This document shows positions 34,307 to 43,520 of a DNA stretch of 64,000 nt, piece by piece. Within the stretch, counting starts at the first letter, position 1. Every line of letters begins with the position of its first letter. The notes under the pieces are model-generated. The model was not told the origin of the DNA. It did no database searches and worked only from the letters and a program-made list of their open reading frames with translations. The translations under genes and the position numbers were made by a program. This stretch comes from Mesorhizobium sp. B2-4-3 (GTDB taxonomy: Bacteria; Pseudomonadota; Alphaproteobacteria; Rhizobiales; Rhizobiaceae). The stretch lies in contig NZ_VFVL01000010.1 of the NCBI RefSeq assembly GCF_006442815.1, positions 106,515-170,514 of the forward strand, written 5' to 3'.

Positions 34307-35227
34307 CTATGCGACCTCTCGCAATCCACCGCGGGTTCGCGCCCCCTCAGGCAACGTCTCCATCGCCGCCTGCAGCAATATCTCGGCCAGCCGCGCCGCC
34401 ACCGGGTCGAGCTCGGCGTCCTTCTGGTGCAGATGCAGCGCCATCATCGGCAGGGCAGGAAGGCCGAGGACTCCCGGTGCGATCGCCCTGACATTGGCCG
34501 GCAGGCCGATTTCGGTGCGGATCGTCAGGCCAAGCCCCGCCGCCACCGCCGCCCAGATGCCGCCGAGGCTGGGGCTCGAGAAGGCCATGCGCCAGGGCAT
34601 GCCCGCGCGGTCGAGCGTTTCGGTCGCCACGGTTCTGAGCAGGCAGGGCGCCTCGAACACCACCAGCGGCAGCGGCTCGCCATTGCGCGGACCGGCCTCG
34701 ATCGGCTTTGCCGGACCGATCCAGCGCGCCTGCACGTCGGCGACATGGCGGCTGTAGGGCAGCGTCATGCCGTCATGCCAGGCCAGCGCGATGTCGAGAT
34801 TGCCTGACAGGACGCGCTCGGCCAGGTCGTGGCTGCGTCCGATCCGCGCTTCGATGCGGACCTTGGGATGGGCGCGGGCGAAGCGGCCGAGCACGTCCGG
34901 CAGCACGGCCTCGCCGAAATCCTCCTGCAGGCCGAGCCGCACCCAGCCTTCCAGTTCGATGTCGCGGATGGCGGAGGCCGCCTCGTCGTTGAGCTCGATC
35001 AGCCGCCGCGCATAGCCGAGCATCGTCTCGCCGGCTTCGGTCAGCGCCAGGCCGCGCCCCGCCTTGCGGAAAACCGGCGTGTCCGCCTGCTCTTCCAGCT
35101 TCTTCAATTGCGCGCTGACCGCGGAGGTCGAGCGTCCCAGCCGTTCGGCCGCCTTGGCGAAGCTGCCGAGCTCCATGCCGGTGACGAAGGTCCTGAGGAC
35201 ATCGAGATCGAAAGTGACGCGGCGCAT
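34307..35227 (-). CDS. LysR-family transcriptional regulator
   Basis: This 306-residue protein has the LysR helix-turn-helix (DLDVLRTFVTGMELGSFAKA, GRSTSAVSAQLKKLEEQ) and a sensor domain. ATG 35227 (MRRVTFDLDV) is preferred to a longer frame that would run into the promoter dyads. It is divergent from the MFS gene at 35343, with 115 bp between the starts containing the dyad TCCTGA-N3-TCAGGA and a repeat of its half site, so it probably controls that gene and itself. Confidence 0.9.
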   Translation of the reverse strand: MRRVTFDLDVLRTFVTGMELGSFAKAAERLGRSTSAVSAQLKKLEEQADTPVFRKAGRGLALTEAGETMLGYARRLIELNDEAASAIRDIELEGWVRLGLQEDFGEAVLPDVLGRFARAHPKVRIEARIGRSHDLAERVLSGNLDIALAWHDGMTLPYSRHVADVQARWIGPAKPIEAGPRNGEPLPLVVFEAPCLLRTVATETLDRAGMPWRMAFSSPSLGGIWAAVAAGLGLTIRTEIGLPANVRAIAPGVLGLPALPMMALHLHQKDAELDPVAARLAEILLQAAMETLPEGARTRGGLREVA

Positions 35228-35234
35228 GAGATTG

Positions 35235-35271
35235 TCCTGATTTTCAGGATTGTTGATCAAAAACTTCCTGA
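35235..35271. promoter_or_regulatory. LysR operator candidate TCCTGA-N3-TCAGGA with distal half site
   Basis: TCCTGATTTTCAGGA (35235-35249) is a perfect 6-3-6 palindrome, and a second TCCTGA starts at 35266, 31 bases (about three helical turns) away, followed by TTTTAT. The pattern of one dyad plus a half site on the same DNA face suits a LysR tetramer between divergent genes. Confidence 0.55.
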
Positions 35272-35342
35272 TTTTATGGATGAAGCTATGGCGCTACATC
35301 CTGTCCGTCAAGCCGTCAGCCGGCCGTCACGGGAATGGAACC

Positions 35343-36620
35343 ATGTCTGCCATCGTCACACGAAACGACTGCCAGCCGCCCGCGGGAGAAAGCGCCAGCA
35401 ACCCTGCTGGCCGCGCCTTCGGTCCCAATCATCGCTGGAAGGTGCTGGGCATCGGCGTCGCCGCCAATGCCGGCTTCTCCGCCACCTTCTCCGGCATCCC
35501 GGCGACCGCGGTGGCGATGCGCCAGGGCTATCACCTCGACAATGCCGCGCTGGGTTTGGCGCTCGGGCTGCTCGGCCTCGGCGTGGCGCTCAGCGAGTTG
35601 CCCTGGGGCGTGCTCACCGATCGCTGGGGCGACCGCCGCGTGCTCCTGACCGGACTTGGCGCGACCGCCGCGTGGCTTCTCATCATGGCCATGCTCGTCG
35701 TGCCGACGAAAACAGCCATTCCCGGCGTCGCGCTGCTGTCGGCAAGCCTGCTCGTCGCCGGCCTGCTCGGCGGCAGCGTCAACGGCTCCAGCGGCCGCGC
35801 CATCATGGGCTGGTTCGGCGAGGGCGAGCGCGGCTTCGCCATGAGCATCCGGCAGACGGCGGTGCCGCTCGGCGGTGGGCTGGGCGCGCTCGTCCTGCCG
35901 TCCCTGGCGCTGGCCTTGGGCTTCACCGCGGTCTTCGGCCTGCTTGCGGCCGTCTCCGCTCTGTCCGCCGGTTTTGCCTGGCGCTGGCTGCACGAGCCGT
36001 CAGTGGCAAGCGGTGGTCATGCCGCCGCCGCGACAAGCGGCCCGGCACCCTTGCGCAATATCGAGGTCTGGCGCATCTCGACCGCCATCGGCCTGCTCTG
36101 CTTCCCGCAGGTCGCGGTGCTGACCTTCGCCTCGGTCTTCCTGCACGACTTCGCGGGCATGGGCACCTTTGTGACCAGCGCCAGCCTCGCCGCCGTGCAA
36201 ACCGGCGCCATGGCGATGCGTATCTGGAGCGGGCGCTTCACCGACCGGCACGGCAACCGCCGCCCGTTCCTGAAACTCTGCAGCGCGTTGAGCGCGTTCG
36301 CCTTCCTGGTGCTTTGGCTGCTGGTGATCGGCGCCGCCGGAGCACCGTTGCTTATGCCGCTGCTCCCGCTGATGGTCGTCGTTGCCGGCGTATCCGTCTC
36401 CGCCTGGCATGGCGTCGCCTATACCGAGCTTGCCACGCTTGCCGGTGCCGGCCATGTCGGCACCGCGCTCAGCCTGGCCAACAGTTTTGTGTTCGTCGGC
36501 TTCTGCCTGGTGCCGATCGCCATTCCGTGGCTGCTGGTGTTCTTCGCATGGCCGGGCGTGTGGCTCGCGGCCGCGATTTGCGCGGCGGCCGCCTTGCCGA
36601 TCTTCCTGCGCCCAGCCTGA
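35343..36620 (+). CDS. MFS transporter
   Basis: This 425-residue protein has about twelve membrane segments. Motif A is visible in GVLTDRWGDRRVLLTGLGAT, and the second half has GRFTDRHGNRRPFLKLC, the equivalent loop. ATG 35343 was chosen from a frame that opens further upstream. The substrate is not recognisable. It is divergent from the LysR gene and followed by a strong hairpin. Confidence 0.88.
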   Translation: MSAIVTRNDCQPPAGESASNPAGRAFGPNHRWKVLGIGVAANAGFSATFSGIPATAVAMRQGYHLDNAALGLALGLLGLGVALSELPWGVLTDRWGDRRVLLTGLGATAAWLLIMAMLVVPTKTAIPGVALLSASLLVAGLLGGSVNGSSGRAIMGWFGEGERGFAMSIRQTAVPLGGGLGALVLPSLALALGFTAVFGLLAAVSALSAGFAWRWLHEPSVASGGHAAAATSGPAPLRNIEVWRISTAIGLLCFPQVAVLTFASVFLHDFAGMGTFVTSASLAAVQTGAMAMRIWSGRFTDRHGNRRPFLKLCSALSAFAFLVLWLLVIGAAGAPLLMPLLPLMVVVAGVSVSAWHGVAYTELATLAGAGHVGTALSLANSFVFVGFCLVPIAIPWLLVFFAWPGVWLAAAICAAAALPIFLRPA

Positions 36621-36642
36621 TGCACCCAGGTCTGATTTTTCA

Positions 36643-36678
36643 CCGGCTTGCCGCGGAAACGGCAAGCCGGCTTTCCTC
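36643..36678 (+). terminator. Probable terminator hairpin after MFS gene
   Basis: CCGGCTTGCC (36643-36652) pairs perfectly with GGCAAGCCGG (36661-36670) around an eight-base loop, followed by CTTTCCTC. The T-tract is poor, so termination may be only partial. Confidence 0.55.
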
Positions 36679-36773
36679 AAACATGAAAAGAACACGATCG
36701 ATGTCGTTAACCCCGCATCAAGGTTAATGCTTCATTTTGACTCTCCGGGGTCAGTAGCGTTCTGGAGAGTTCC

Positions 36774-37958
36774 GTGCATCGACGCGTTTCATTGCGGCTT
36801 GCCGCCGCCGCCGCCGTTGCGAAAAAACGTTCCTTTCTTCCTCCTTTGGTGCTCGGGCTCGGCATTTGGATCGGCTTTCCGTCCGCCGTCGCCTATCAGG
36901 ATATGGCAAGCCTGATCTCCGGCCTGGAATCGTCCAACACCCGCTGGAACGCCTATATCGAGAAATCCGCCGCCGGCTCGGTGCATGCCGCCGAAATGCC
37001 ATTTGTCGATTCCGTCACCACAGGCTCGCTATCCGGTTCCGGCGTCGACCTGCCGGGCGTCGGCACGGTGGCCTTTCGCGGCAAGGGCAATGTCGCCGGC
37101 GCCACGCCCGACGAAGACCGCGTCATGCGCGCCGACAAGAAGGGCCGTTTGGTCAAGGTGGCACCGGTCGCGCCGCCCAAGAATTTCAGCGCCGGCTCGA
37201 TTTTCGAGCGTACCTCCTCGCTGATGCGTCCCGCGATGGACAGCGGGCTGAAGCTCACCTTCGCCAAGCCGGGCATCGCGGGTAAGGAAGTCCAGATCGC
37301 CCAGGCCTTCCACCTGCGCGAGGACAGGAAGCCAGATCCGGCGCTGCCGGCGGCACTCGTCGCCCTCGTCAACAACGACAAGCCGGATATCCTCGCCACC
37401 GCCTATGCCCAGTCCGCGCCCGACTACGCCAAAGCCTCGCCCTTCGAGGCGCTGCTGCAGGACGATCCGAACGATGGCCGCTTCATCCCGCCGATGGGCA
37501 AGGGCGACCATTCGTGGATCCAGAACCCGCTGCCGGCAAGCGTCTTCTCCCAGCCGGAACAGACGTGCCTCGCCAAGGGCATCTATTTCGAAGCGCGCAG
37601 CGAGCCCGTGCGCGGCCAGGCGGCGGTCGCCCAGGTGATCCTCAACCGCGTCCGCAACCCGGCCTATCCGAAGACGATCTGCGGCGTCGTCTATCAGAAC
37701 GACGACTGGTTCAACCGCTGCCAGTTCTCGTTCGCCTGCGACGGCAGGAAGAAGACCATCACCGACCAGGCTTCCTACAAGACCGCCCAGGAGGTCGCCA
37801 TGGCGGTGACCGCCGGCAAGATCTTCATTCCCGAGGTCGGCTCATCGACGCATTACTACGCCAATTACGTCCATCCGGGCTGGGCGCGAGCCATGCATAA
37901 GATGACCAGGATCGGCCTGCATATCTTCTACCGCACCTATGGCGGCGGCTGGAGCTGA
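36774..37958 (+). CDS. Cell wall hydrolase (SleB/Hydrolase_2 domain)
   Basis: This 394-residue protein has a GTG start with GGAGAG upstream. The N-terminus (KKRSFLPPLVLGLGIWIGF) is a signal anchor or signal peptide, followed by a long linker of about 210 residues and a C-terminal SleB-like domain: CLAKGIYFEARSEPVRGQAA contains the catalytic glutamate, then VAQVILNRVRNPAYPKTICG and CQFSFACDG. It cleaves peptidoglycan in the periplasm, probably in cell growth or division. The promoter region contains TTAACC, GGTTAA and a GACTC (GANTC) site. It stands alone. Confidence 0.88.
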   Translation: MHRRVSLRLAAAAAVAKKRSFLPPLVLGLGIWIGFPSAVAYQDMASLISGLESSNTRWNAYIEKSAAGSVHAAEMPFVDSVTTGSLSGSGVDLPGVGTVAFRGKGNVAGATPDEDRVMRADKKGRLVKVAPVAPPKNFSAGSIFERTSSLMRPAMDSGLKLTFAKPGIAGKEVQIAQAFHLREDRKPDPALPAALVALVNNDKPDILATAYAQSAPDYAKASPFEALLQDDPNDGRFIPPMGKGDHSWIQNPLPASVFSQPEQTCLAKGIYFEARSEPVRGQAAVAQVILNRVRNPAYPKTICGVVYQNDDWFNRCQFSFACDGRKKTITDQASYKTAQEVAMAVTAGKIFIPEVGSSTHYYANYVHPGWARAMHKMTRIGLHIFYRTYGGGWS

Positions 37959-38113
37959 GCCGGCTGGCGGCTCGAGCTGAGCCGCCTTAACCACCGCCCC
38001 GGCTATCCTTCCTTCGACGCCCGGCGATGCCTCGGCGGACGCGCCTTGTTGCGCGGATTCGCGCCGTCACCTCACGCGGGCGTGAAGGGCACGATGTCGC
38101 ACCTCGATAAGCC

Positions 38114-38190
38114 TTTGATTTAACTATCAAAAATACATCGCTTGGAAGTTCGGCCCGTGGCTTGACGGGGGCGGACCCTCTAACTATGTT
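38114..38190 (+). promoter_or_regulatory. atp operon promoter region with TTTGAT-N6-ATCAAA dyad
   Basis: A perfect 6-6-6 inverted repeat TTTGAT/ATCAAA spans 38114-38131. Forty bases on, TTGACG (38162-38167) and TATGTT (38185-38190) are spaced by 17 bases and fit a sigma-70 promoter 58 bp before atpI. The dyad would sit about 50 bases upstream of the -35 element, where an activator could bind. Confidence 0.5.
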
Positions 38191-38247
38191 GCCGGCGACT
38201 TTAGAAGCGGACGGACGGCAATCGTCTGCCCGGGCAGGGGGGTTGCG

Positions 38248-38640
38248 ATGGCCGACAAAACCGGGCCAGACGGAACCGGAGAAACCGGCCGCGGCAGGCA
38301 GCCAGAAGCCACCATCCGCGACGACGAACTTGAGCGCCGCCGGCGCGAGCTTGAAGCATCGCTTGCGACAAGACGCACGGACCGGTTCGAGGGGAAAGAC
38401 GAAGCGAGAGCTGCGACCGGTTACGGTCAGGCGCTGAAGCTGTCCAGCGAGTTCATCGCCGGAGTGGTGGTCGGTGTCGGCTTGGGCTGGATCATCGACC
38501 GTCTGGCGGGAACAGCGCCATGGGGTCTGATCGTCGGCCTGTTGCTGGGCTTTGGCGCAGGCATACTCAATGTCCTGCGCTCGGCGGGACTGACATCGGA
38601 ATTCGGCCAGGGCGGCAAGCCGCGCGAGCCGAGAGAATGA
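38248..38640 (+). CDS. atpI: ATP synthase protein I (AtpI)
   Basis: This 130-residue protein has a charged N-terminal half (RDDELERRRRELEASLATRR) and two membrane segments (IAGVVVGVGLGWIIDRLAGT and GLIVGLLLGFGAGILNVLRS). It belongs to the AtpI/AtpZ family found first in alphaproteobacterial Fo operons, where it assists assembly of the c-ring and affects proton ATPase regulation. It is 64 bp upstream of atpB. Confidence 0.92.
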   Translation: MADKTGPDGTGETGRGRQPEATIRDDELERRRRELEASLATRRTDRFEGKDEARAATGYGQALKLSSEFIAGVVVGVGLGWIIDRLAGTAPWGLIVGLLLGFGAGILNVLRSAGLTSEFGQGGKPREPRE

Positions 38641-38704
38641 AGCGAGGCGCCGCAGGGCGCTAAAGTGAACTTAAAGCCGGTTGTGGCTTTGACGGGGATA
38701 CAAA

Positions 38705-39463
38705 GTGGCTGCTGACAAGGTCGATCCGATCCACCAGTTCCAGATCCATCCGATCATCCCGCTGCATATCGGCGGCTACGACGTCTCTTTCACCAATTCC
38801 TCCCTGTTCATGGTCGTGACGATCGTTCTGGCGTCCGCCTTCCTCTATATGAGCACCTCCAGCCGGGCCTTGATTCCGGGTCGCCTGCAGTCGGTGTCCG
38901 AAATGGCCTACGAATTCGTCGGCAACATGCTGCGCGATGCCGCCGGCAAACAGGGCATGCAGTTCTTCCCGCTGGTGTTCTCGCTGTTCATGTTCGTGCT
39001 GGTCGCCAATCTGATCGGCCTGTTCCCTTATTTCTTCACCGTCACCAGCCACATCATCGTCACCTTCACGCTGGCGATCCTGGTCATCGGCACGGTCCTC
39101 GTCTACGGCTTCGCCAAGCACGGCTTCGGCTTCCTCAAGCTGTTCGTGCCGCAGGGCGTGCCGGGCTATCTTCTGCCGCTGGTGGTGGCGATCGAAATCA
39201 TCTCCTTCGTCTCTCGGCCCGTCAGCCTCTCTGTTCGTCTTTTCGCCAACATGCTGGCCGGCCACATCACGCTCAAAGTGTTCTCGGGCTTCGTCGTCAG
39301 CCTGAGCGCGTTTGGCGCCGTCGGCATCGCCGGCTCGGTGCTGCCGCTTGCCATGGCGGTCGCGCTCTCTGCGCTCGAACTGCTGGTCGCCTTTCTGCAG
39401 GCCTATGTGTTCGCGGTGCTGACCTGCATGTACCTGAACGACGCGCTGCACCCGAGCCACTGA
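38705..39463 (+). CDS. atpB: ATP synthase Fo subunit a
   Basis: This 252-residue inner-membrane protein starts with GTG. It contains [20 protein letters not shown], in which Arg178 is the essential proton-channel arginine facing the c-ring, and the terminal helix [21 protein letters not shown] frame without start conflict and the usual length confirm it. It forms the stator channel with the c-ring. Confidence 0.96.
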   Translation: MAADKVDPIHQFQIHPIIPLHIGGYDVSFTNSSLFMVVTIVLASAFLYMSTSSRALIPGRLQSVSEMAYEFVGNMLRDAAGKQGMQFFPLVFSLFMFVLVANLIGLFPYFFTVTSHIIVTFTLAILVIGTVLVYGFAKHGFGFLKLFVPQGVPGYLLPLVVAIEIISFVSRPVSLSVRLFANMLAGHITLKVFSGFVVSLSAFGAVGIAGSVLPLAMAVALSALELLVAFLQAYVFAVLTCMYLNDALHPSH

Positions 39464-39538
39464 TTTTCACCGGCGCCCCGGCGCCAGCTTACCCAACGTA
39501 CCAACTGCAACGAATAGAGAAACCACAGGAGTTTTGAA

Positions 39539-39763
39539 ATGGACGCAACTGCAGCAGCTGCTATCGGCGCTGGTATCGCCTGCATCGGCATGGGCGGCGC
39601 GGGCATCGGCCTCGGCAACATCTTCGGCAGCTATCTCTCGGGCGCGCTCCGCAACCCGTCGGCTGCCGACGGCCAGTTCGGCCGCCTGATCTTCGGCTTC
39701 GCCGTGACCGAAGCCCTGGGCATCTTCTCGCTCCTGATCGCTCTGCTCCTGGTCTTCAAGTAA
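39539..39763 (+). CDS. atpE: ATP synthase Fo subunit c
   Basis: This 74-residue proteolipid has two membrane helices linked by the polar loop RNPSA. The ion-carrying acidic residue is Glu58 in [11 protein letters not shown], as in other alphaproteobacteria, so the ring is expected to carry protons. ATG 39539 follows CAGGAG. It forms the rotating ring in the inner membrane. Confidence 0.97.
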   Translation: MDATAAAAIGAGIACIGMGGAGIGLGNIFGSYLSGALRNPSAADGQFGRLIFGFAVTEALGIFSLLIALLLVFK

Positions 39764-39824
39764 GAGCCGGCGCTGACGAAAGGGGCCGCATGGTGCGGCC
39801 CCGTTCCATGGACAGGGGAATGAG

Positions 39825-40406
39825 ATGTTCGTGACATCTGCCTATGCGCAAGAAACAGCGCCGGCCGCGGCCGAGGGCGATACGCATGCGGGCACCGCCG
39901 TGCCTGCCGCGGAGCATGAAACGTTCCCGCCGTTCGATGCCAAGACCTTCCCGTCGCAGATCCTGTGGCTGGTCATCACCTTCGGGCTCTTCTACTTGTT
40001 CCTGAAGCGGGTTGTGATGCCGCGTCTTGGCGGCATCATCGATGTCCGCAACGACCGCATCACCCAGGACCTCGACCATGCCGCAAGGCTGAAGGGCGAG
40101 GCGGACGCCGCGGTTGCTGCCTATGAGCAGGAACTGGCGGAAGCCAAGGTCAACGCCAACAAGATCGGCCAGCAGGCGAACGACGCCGCCAAGGCGCAAG
40201 CCGAGGGCACGCGCAAGAAGCTCGAGGCCGAGCTTGAGAAGAAGCTTGGCGAGGCCGAGGCGAGCATCGCCTCAATCAAGGCCAAGGCGATGAAGGAAGT
40301 CGGCACGATTGCCGAGGATACGACGTCGGCCATCGTCGAGGCGCTTGTCGGCGGCAAGACCGACAAGGCCGAGATCGCGGCCGCGGTCAAATCCGCGAGC
40401 CGGTGA
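39825..40406 (+). CDS. atpG: ATP synthase Fo subunit b'
   Basis: This 193-residue protein has an N-terminal extension rich in Ala and Glu, one membrane helix (SQILWLVITFGLFYLFLKRV at about 44-63) and a long coiled-coil (LDHAARLKGEADAAVAAYEQ, then KKLGEAEASIASIKAKAMKE). This is the b' type, which pairs with b to form the heterodimeric peripheral stalk found in photosynthetic and alphaproteobacterial ATP synthases. It ends 11 bp before atpF. Confidence 0.93.
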   Translation: MFVTSAYAQETAPAAAEGDTHAGTAVPAAEHETFPPFDAKTFPSQILWLVITFGLFYLFLKRVVMPRLGGIIDVRNDRITQDLDHAARLKGEADAAVAAYEQELAEAKVNANKIGQQANDAAKAQAEGTRKKLEAELEKKLGEAEASIASIKAKAMKEVGTIAEDTTSAIVEALVGGKTDKAEIAAAVKSASR

Positions 40407-40417
40407 GGAGCGGGATC

Positions 40418-40909
40418 ATGGACGCCACATCACTTGCCACGCTCTGGGCCACCGTCGCCCTGATCATCTTCCTCGGCGCCATCATCTATCTGAAGGTGCC
40501 GGGCATGCTCGCCAAGTCGCTCGACGCCCGCGCGGCCAAGATCAGCGCCGAGCTCGAGGAAGCGCGCAAGCTTCGTGAAGAGGCCCAGCAACTGCTCGGT
40601 CAGTATCAGCAGAAGCGCAAGGAAGCCGAGAAGGAGGCTGCCGACATCGTCGCCGCCGCCAAGCGCGAGGCTGAATTGCTTGCCTCCGAAGCGGCCAAGA
40701 AGACCGAGGACTATGTCGCCCGGCGCACCGCGCTTGCCGAGCAGAAGATCGGCCAGGCCGAACGCGAGGCCGTCAGCGAAGTGCGCGCCTCGGCCGTCGA
40801 CATCGCCGTCGAGGCCGCCCGCGCGCTGCTCGCCGCCAAGGTCGACGTCAAGGCAGGCGCGGACCTGTTCAAGTCGGCGCTGGATGACGTGAAGGCCAAG
40901 CTGAACTGA
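40418..40909 (+). CDS. atpF: ATP synthase Fo subunit b
   Basis: This 163-residue protein has one N-terminal membrane helix (LATLWATVALIIFLGAIIYL) and a long cytoplasmic coiled-coil (EEARKLREEAQQLLGQYQQK and so on). GAGGAG lies eight bases upstream of ATG 40418. It forms the peripheral stalk with b'. It is the last gene of the operon, followed by a strong terminator. Confidence 0.95.
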   Translation: MDATSLATLWATVALIIFLGAIIYLKVPGMLAKSLDARAAKISAELEEARKLREEAQQLLGQYQQKRKEAEKEAADIVAAAKREAELLASEAAKKTEDYVARRTALAEQKIGQAEREAVSEVRASAVDIAVEAARALLAAKVDVKAGADLFKSALDDVKAKLN

Positions 40910-40933
40910 GCCGACTTCGAAGCTTCGAAATCG

Positions 40934-40964
40934 AAAGCCGCCTGGGCAACCCGGCGGCTTTTTT
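40934..40964 (+). terminator. Rho-independent terminator of atp operon
   Basis: AAAGCCGCC (40934-40942) pairs with GGCGGCTTT (40953-40961) around a ten-base loop, and the second arm continues into a six-T run (40959-40964). It is 25 bp after the atpF stop. Confidence 0.9.
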
Positions 40965-40998
40965 GTTATTTGAAAAAAGCGCGGCGCTGAAGCTGCCA

Positions 40999-41331
40999 AT
41001 CTCCCCCTCCTGGGCCCCTCGTGGGGGAGATGCCCGGCAGGGCAGAGGGGGGGCGCGAAGGATCGCGGCGTCTCGGTCGTCATTCTAGGGCGGAGCAAGG
41101 AGCGAAGCGACGCGCGCAGACCCTAGAATCCATGCCGTGACGTTAAGGCGTTGCGGCGGTTATAGAATTCTGCACCGTAGCACCCTACGGGGTCGGTCAC
41201 GGAATGGATCCTCGGGTCAAGCCCGAGGATGACGAAGCGCGGGGTTCGGCCCATCCCACCAAAGCCGGACAGGCTGGCGGGACAGCGCCCCCCTCTGTCC
41301 TGCCGGACATCTCCCCCACGAGGGGGGAGAT
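40999..41331. repeat. Family A repeat pair with family B element inside, copy 3
   Basis: A forward family A half (40999-41067) and a reverse half (41277-41331) bracket a complete family B element (41078-41234). In the copy at 24671 the spacer is only about 70 bp and lacks B. The left hairpin loop is also longer here. Together they fill the gap of about 430 bp between the atp operon and rnhB, which contains no gene. Confidence 0.8.
41078..41234. repeat. Family B palindromic element, copy 1
   Basis: It starts CGTCATTCTAGGGCGGAGCA and ends with a partly changed complement (GGATGACG). Near the left end, CTAGGG and CCCTAG enclose GCGGAGCAAGGAGCGAAG-type sequence, and GAATCCATGCCGTGAC is answered by GTCACGGAATGGATCC. 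Other copies are at 50605, 54028 and 59496. The right part has been replaced by a different hairpin (CTCGGGTCAAGCCCGAG). Confidence 0.8.
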
Positions 41332-41338
41332 CAGCTAA

Positions 41339-42037
41339 CTACTCCAGCCCGGCGAAGCCCTCTTCCTCTTCCGCCGCCTCAGCGCCACCCAGCCTGAACG
41401 GCGCAAACGAGGCGCGGTGCAGCCTTGCCACCGGCCCATGCGCCTCGATCGCGGTGCGGTGGCGGACCGTCGCATAACCCATATGCACTTCGAAGCCGTA
41501 GTGCTCGTGATGTCCGCCGCAGCCGCACATCATGCGGTCGCGCATCACCTTGGCGACGATCGAGGCGGCGGCGATCGATTGCGAGCGCTGGTCGCCCTTG
41601 ATGAGCGCGCGGCCTTCGCAAGCGAGACCTGGCGGAATGTCGCGGCCGTCGGCCAAAGCGAGCTTCGGCTGCAAGGACAGGCCGGCGGCGGCGCGGCGCA
41701 TCGCTTCGAGGCTCGCTTTCAGGATGTTGCTGTTGTCGATGCCTTCGGCGCTGATCGAGGCCATCGACACACTGAGCGCCGAGCCGAGAATCTTGAGAAA
41801 CAGCGCCTCGCGCTGCAAATGGGTGAGGCGCTTGGAATCGTCGAGCCCTTCGGGAATGTTGGCGGGGTTGAGCACCACCGCGGCGGCCACCACCGGACCC
41901 GCGAGCGGACCGCGGCCGGCCTCGTCCATGCCGGCAATCGGCCACAGCCCGTCGGCCATCGCCTTCGTCTCGATCGAGAAGTCGGGCTTCTCGACCATTT
42001 CAAAGAGAAGCGGAGAATCGGAACGCGCGCGAGCCAT
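41339..42037 (-). CDS. rnhB: Ribonuclease HII
   Basis: This 232-residue protein has the RNase HII active-site motif [15 protein letters not shown] with D38 and E39, then [24 protein letters not shown] and [15 protein letters not shown] carrying the remaining acidic residues. It removes ribonucleotides from DNA in the cytoplasm. ATG 42037 ([10 protein letters not shown]) was preferred to a longer frame. The C-terminus is unusually acidic ([11 protein letters not shown]). A family A repeat ends eight bases past its stop. Confidence 0.93.
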   Translation of the reverse strand: MARARSDSPLLFEMVEKPDFSIETKAMADGLWPIAGMDEAGRGPLAGPVVAAAVVLNPANIPEGLDDSKRLTHLQREALFLKILGSALSVSMASISAEGIDNSNILKASLEAMRRAAAGLSLQPKLALADGRDIPPGLACEGRALIKGDQRSQSIAAASIVAKVMRDRMMCGCGGHHEHYGFEVHMGYATVRHRTAIEAHGPVARLHRASFAPFRLGGAEAAEEEEGFAGLE

Positions 42038-42165
42038 GGTGCGGCGAGGTTCGCATCGGCTCCGATTCTCCGCAAGGCCTTCCGGGTCGGATGGGGCGTC
42101 GGACCGGGAAGGCACCGTCTCGCGGCCGGGGGACAGTGGCCGGACGGGATTCTTGAAAAGGATGA

Positions 42166-42228
42166 CAATTCCAGACCGAAAACCGCTTTGCCTGGAATTG
42201 CTTAGCGCCGGCCCGTCACGGCCGGCGC
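42166..42228. repeat. CAATTCC dyad and GC-rich hairpin
   Basis: CAATTCCAG (42166-42174) pairs with CTGGAATTG (42192-42200) around GAAAACCGC-type sequence. A second perfect hairpin follows: GCGCCGGCC (42205-42213) and GGCCGGCGC (42220-42228) around CGTCAC. The first dyad recurs at 43577-43617 on the other side of the radical SAM gene. Without a T-tract, terminator function is uncertain. Confidence 0.6.
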
Positions 42229-42233
42229 AGGTG

Positions 42234-43439
42234 TCAAAGCAGCATCAACTGCTCGCTGGCGCCCGAACCTGCGACGAATTGGTCGGTGCGCAACTGCCGC
42301 CGCTCGACATTGAGGCCGAGCCGCTTGGCGGCGATCTCGAAGCGCCGGCCGATCTGCCAGGCATAGGGACCGGCGCCTTTCATGCGCTTGCCCCATTCGG
42401 AATCGTAATCCTTGCCATCGCGCATCGAGCGGATCAACGACATCACATGCCGGTAGCGGTCGGGATAATGGCGCAGCAGCCAGTCCTTGAAGATCGGAGC
42501 CACTTCGAGCGGCAGGCGCAGGATGACGTAGCCGGCCTCCCGGGCCCCTGCGGCTCTAGCCGAATCGAGGATGCGTTCCATCTCCGGATCGGTGAGGCCG
42601 GGGATGATCGGAGCCACCATCACCGATGCCGGAATGCCGGCATCCGAAAGTTGGCGGATCGCCTCCAGCCGTTTCGTCGGCGTCGACGCGCGCGGCTCCA
42701 TCGTTCTCGCCAGCATGCGGTCCATCGTCGTCACCGACAGCGCCACCTTGGCAAGGCCGCGCTCGGCCATACGCGACAGGATGTCGATGTCGCGCGTCAC
42801 CAGCGCAGACTTGGTGACGATGCCGACCGGATGGCCGCGCGCCTCCAGCACTTCCAGGATCTCGCGCATGATGCAGTATTGCTTCTCGATCGGCTGATAG
42901 GGGTCGGTGTTGGTGCCGATGGCGATCGTGCGCGGCTGGTAGCTGGGCTTCGACAACTCCCGGTCCAGCATGCGCGCCGCATCCGGCTTGGCAAACAGCT
43001 TCGATTCGAAATCGAGCCCCGGCGACAGGCCCATGAAGGCATGCGTCGGCCTGGCGAAGCAATAGACGCAGCCATGCTCGCAGCCGCGATAGGGGTTGAT
43101 CGAACGGTCGAAGGAAATGTCCGGCGACTCGTTGCGGGTGATGATCGTGCGCGGCTTCTCGACCTGCACTTCCGTCTTGAACGGCGGCAGCTCCTCCAGC
43201 GAGTTCCAGCCGTCGTCGAACACATGCCGGCTGACCGGCTCGAACCGGCCGGACGGGTTGATGCCGGCCGAGCGGCCGCGATTGCGGTCGGGCCGCACGC
43301 GCATGCCGCTCTGCTCGATCATGGCATTTGCCATCTCGGCTCGGCCGGCTCCGAAAGCGGCAATGTCGGCGCGCACGATCTGTTCCATTTTCGCCCTCTC
43401 CCAGGGACTGTCGGCAGGCTGTCGAATCGCTCTGTTCAT
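42234..43439 (-). CDS. PA0069-family radical SAM protein
   Basis: This protein of about 401 residues has the radical SAM cysteine motif CEHGCVYC in [18 protein letters not shown], with GTNTDPYQP and [16 protein letters not shown] typical of the PA0069/spore-photoproduct-lyase-like group. Its reaction is unknown. ATG 43439 has AGGA upstream; ATG 43388 has a better Shine-Dalgarno (GGAGAGGG) and may be the real start (384 residues). It stands alone, flanked on both sides by the same CAATTCC dyad. Confidence 0.85.
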   Translation of the reverse strand: MNRAIRQPADSPWERAKMEQIVRADIAAFGAGRAEMANAMIEQSGMRVRPDRNRGRSAGINPSGRFEPVSRHVFDDGWNSLEELPPFKTEVQVEKPRTIITRNESPDISFDRSINPYRGCEHGCVYCFARPTHAFMGLSPGLDFESKLFAKPDAARMLDRELSKPSYQPRTIAIGTNTDPYQPIEKQYCIMREILEVLEARGHPVGIVTKSALVTRDIDILSRMAERGLAKVALSVTTMDRMLARTMEPRASTPTKRLEAIRQLSDAGIPASVMVAPIIPGLTDPEMERILDSARAAGAREAGYVILRLPLEVAPIFKDWLLRHYPDRYRHVMSLIRSMRDGKDYDSEWGKRMKGAGPYAWQIGRRFEIAAKRLGLNVERRQLRTDQFVAGSGASEQLMLL

Positions 43440-43520
43440 GAAACTATTCCTATTTCGCCGAAGAGAACAAAGCAAGAACTTTTTCGGCGGATCCGTGACT
43501 GGCGCAAGTCGCGGCTTTCC

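Noticed and set aside
36707..36743. TTAACC, GGTTAA and GACTC before the sleB-type gene as CtrA/CcrM sites
   Set aside because: The two TTAA halves are 13 bases apart instead of the seven expected for CtrA; only the single GANTC fits, which is too common to support a claim.
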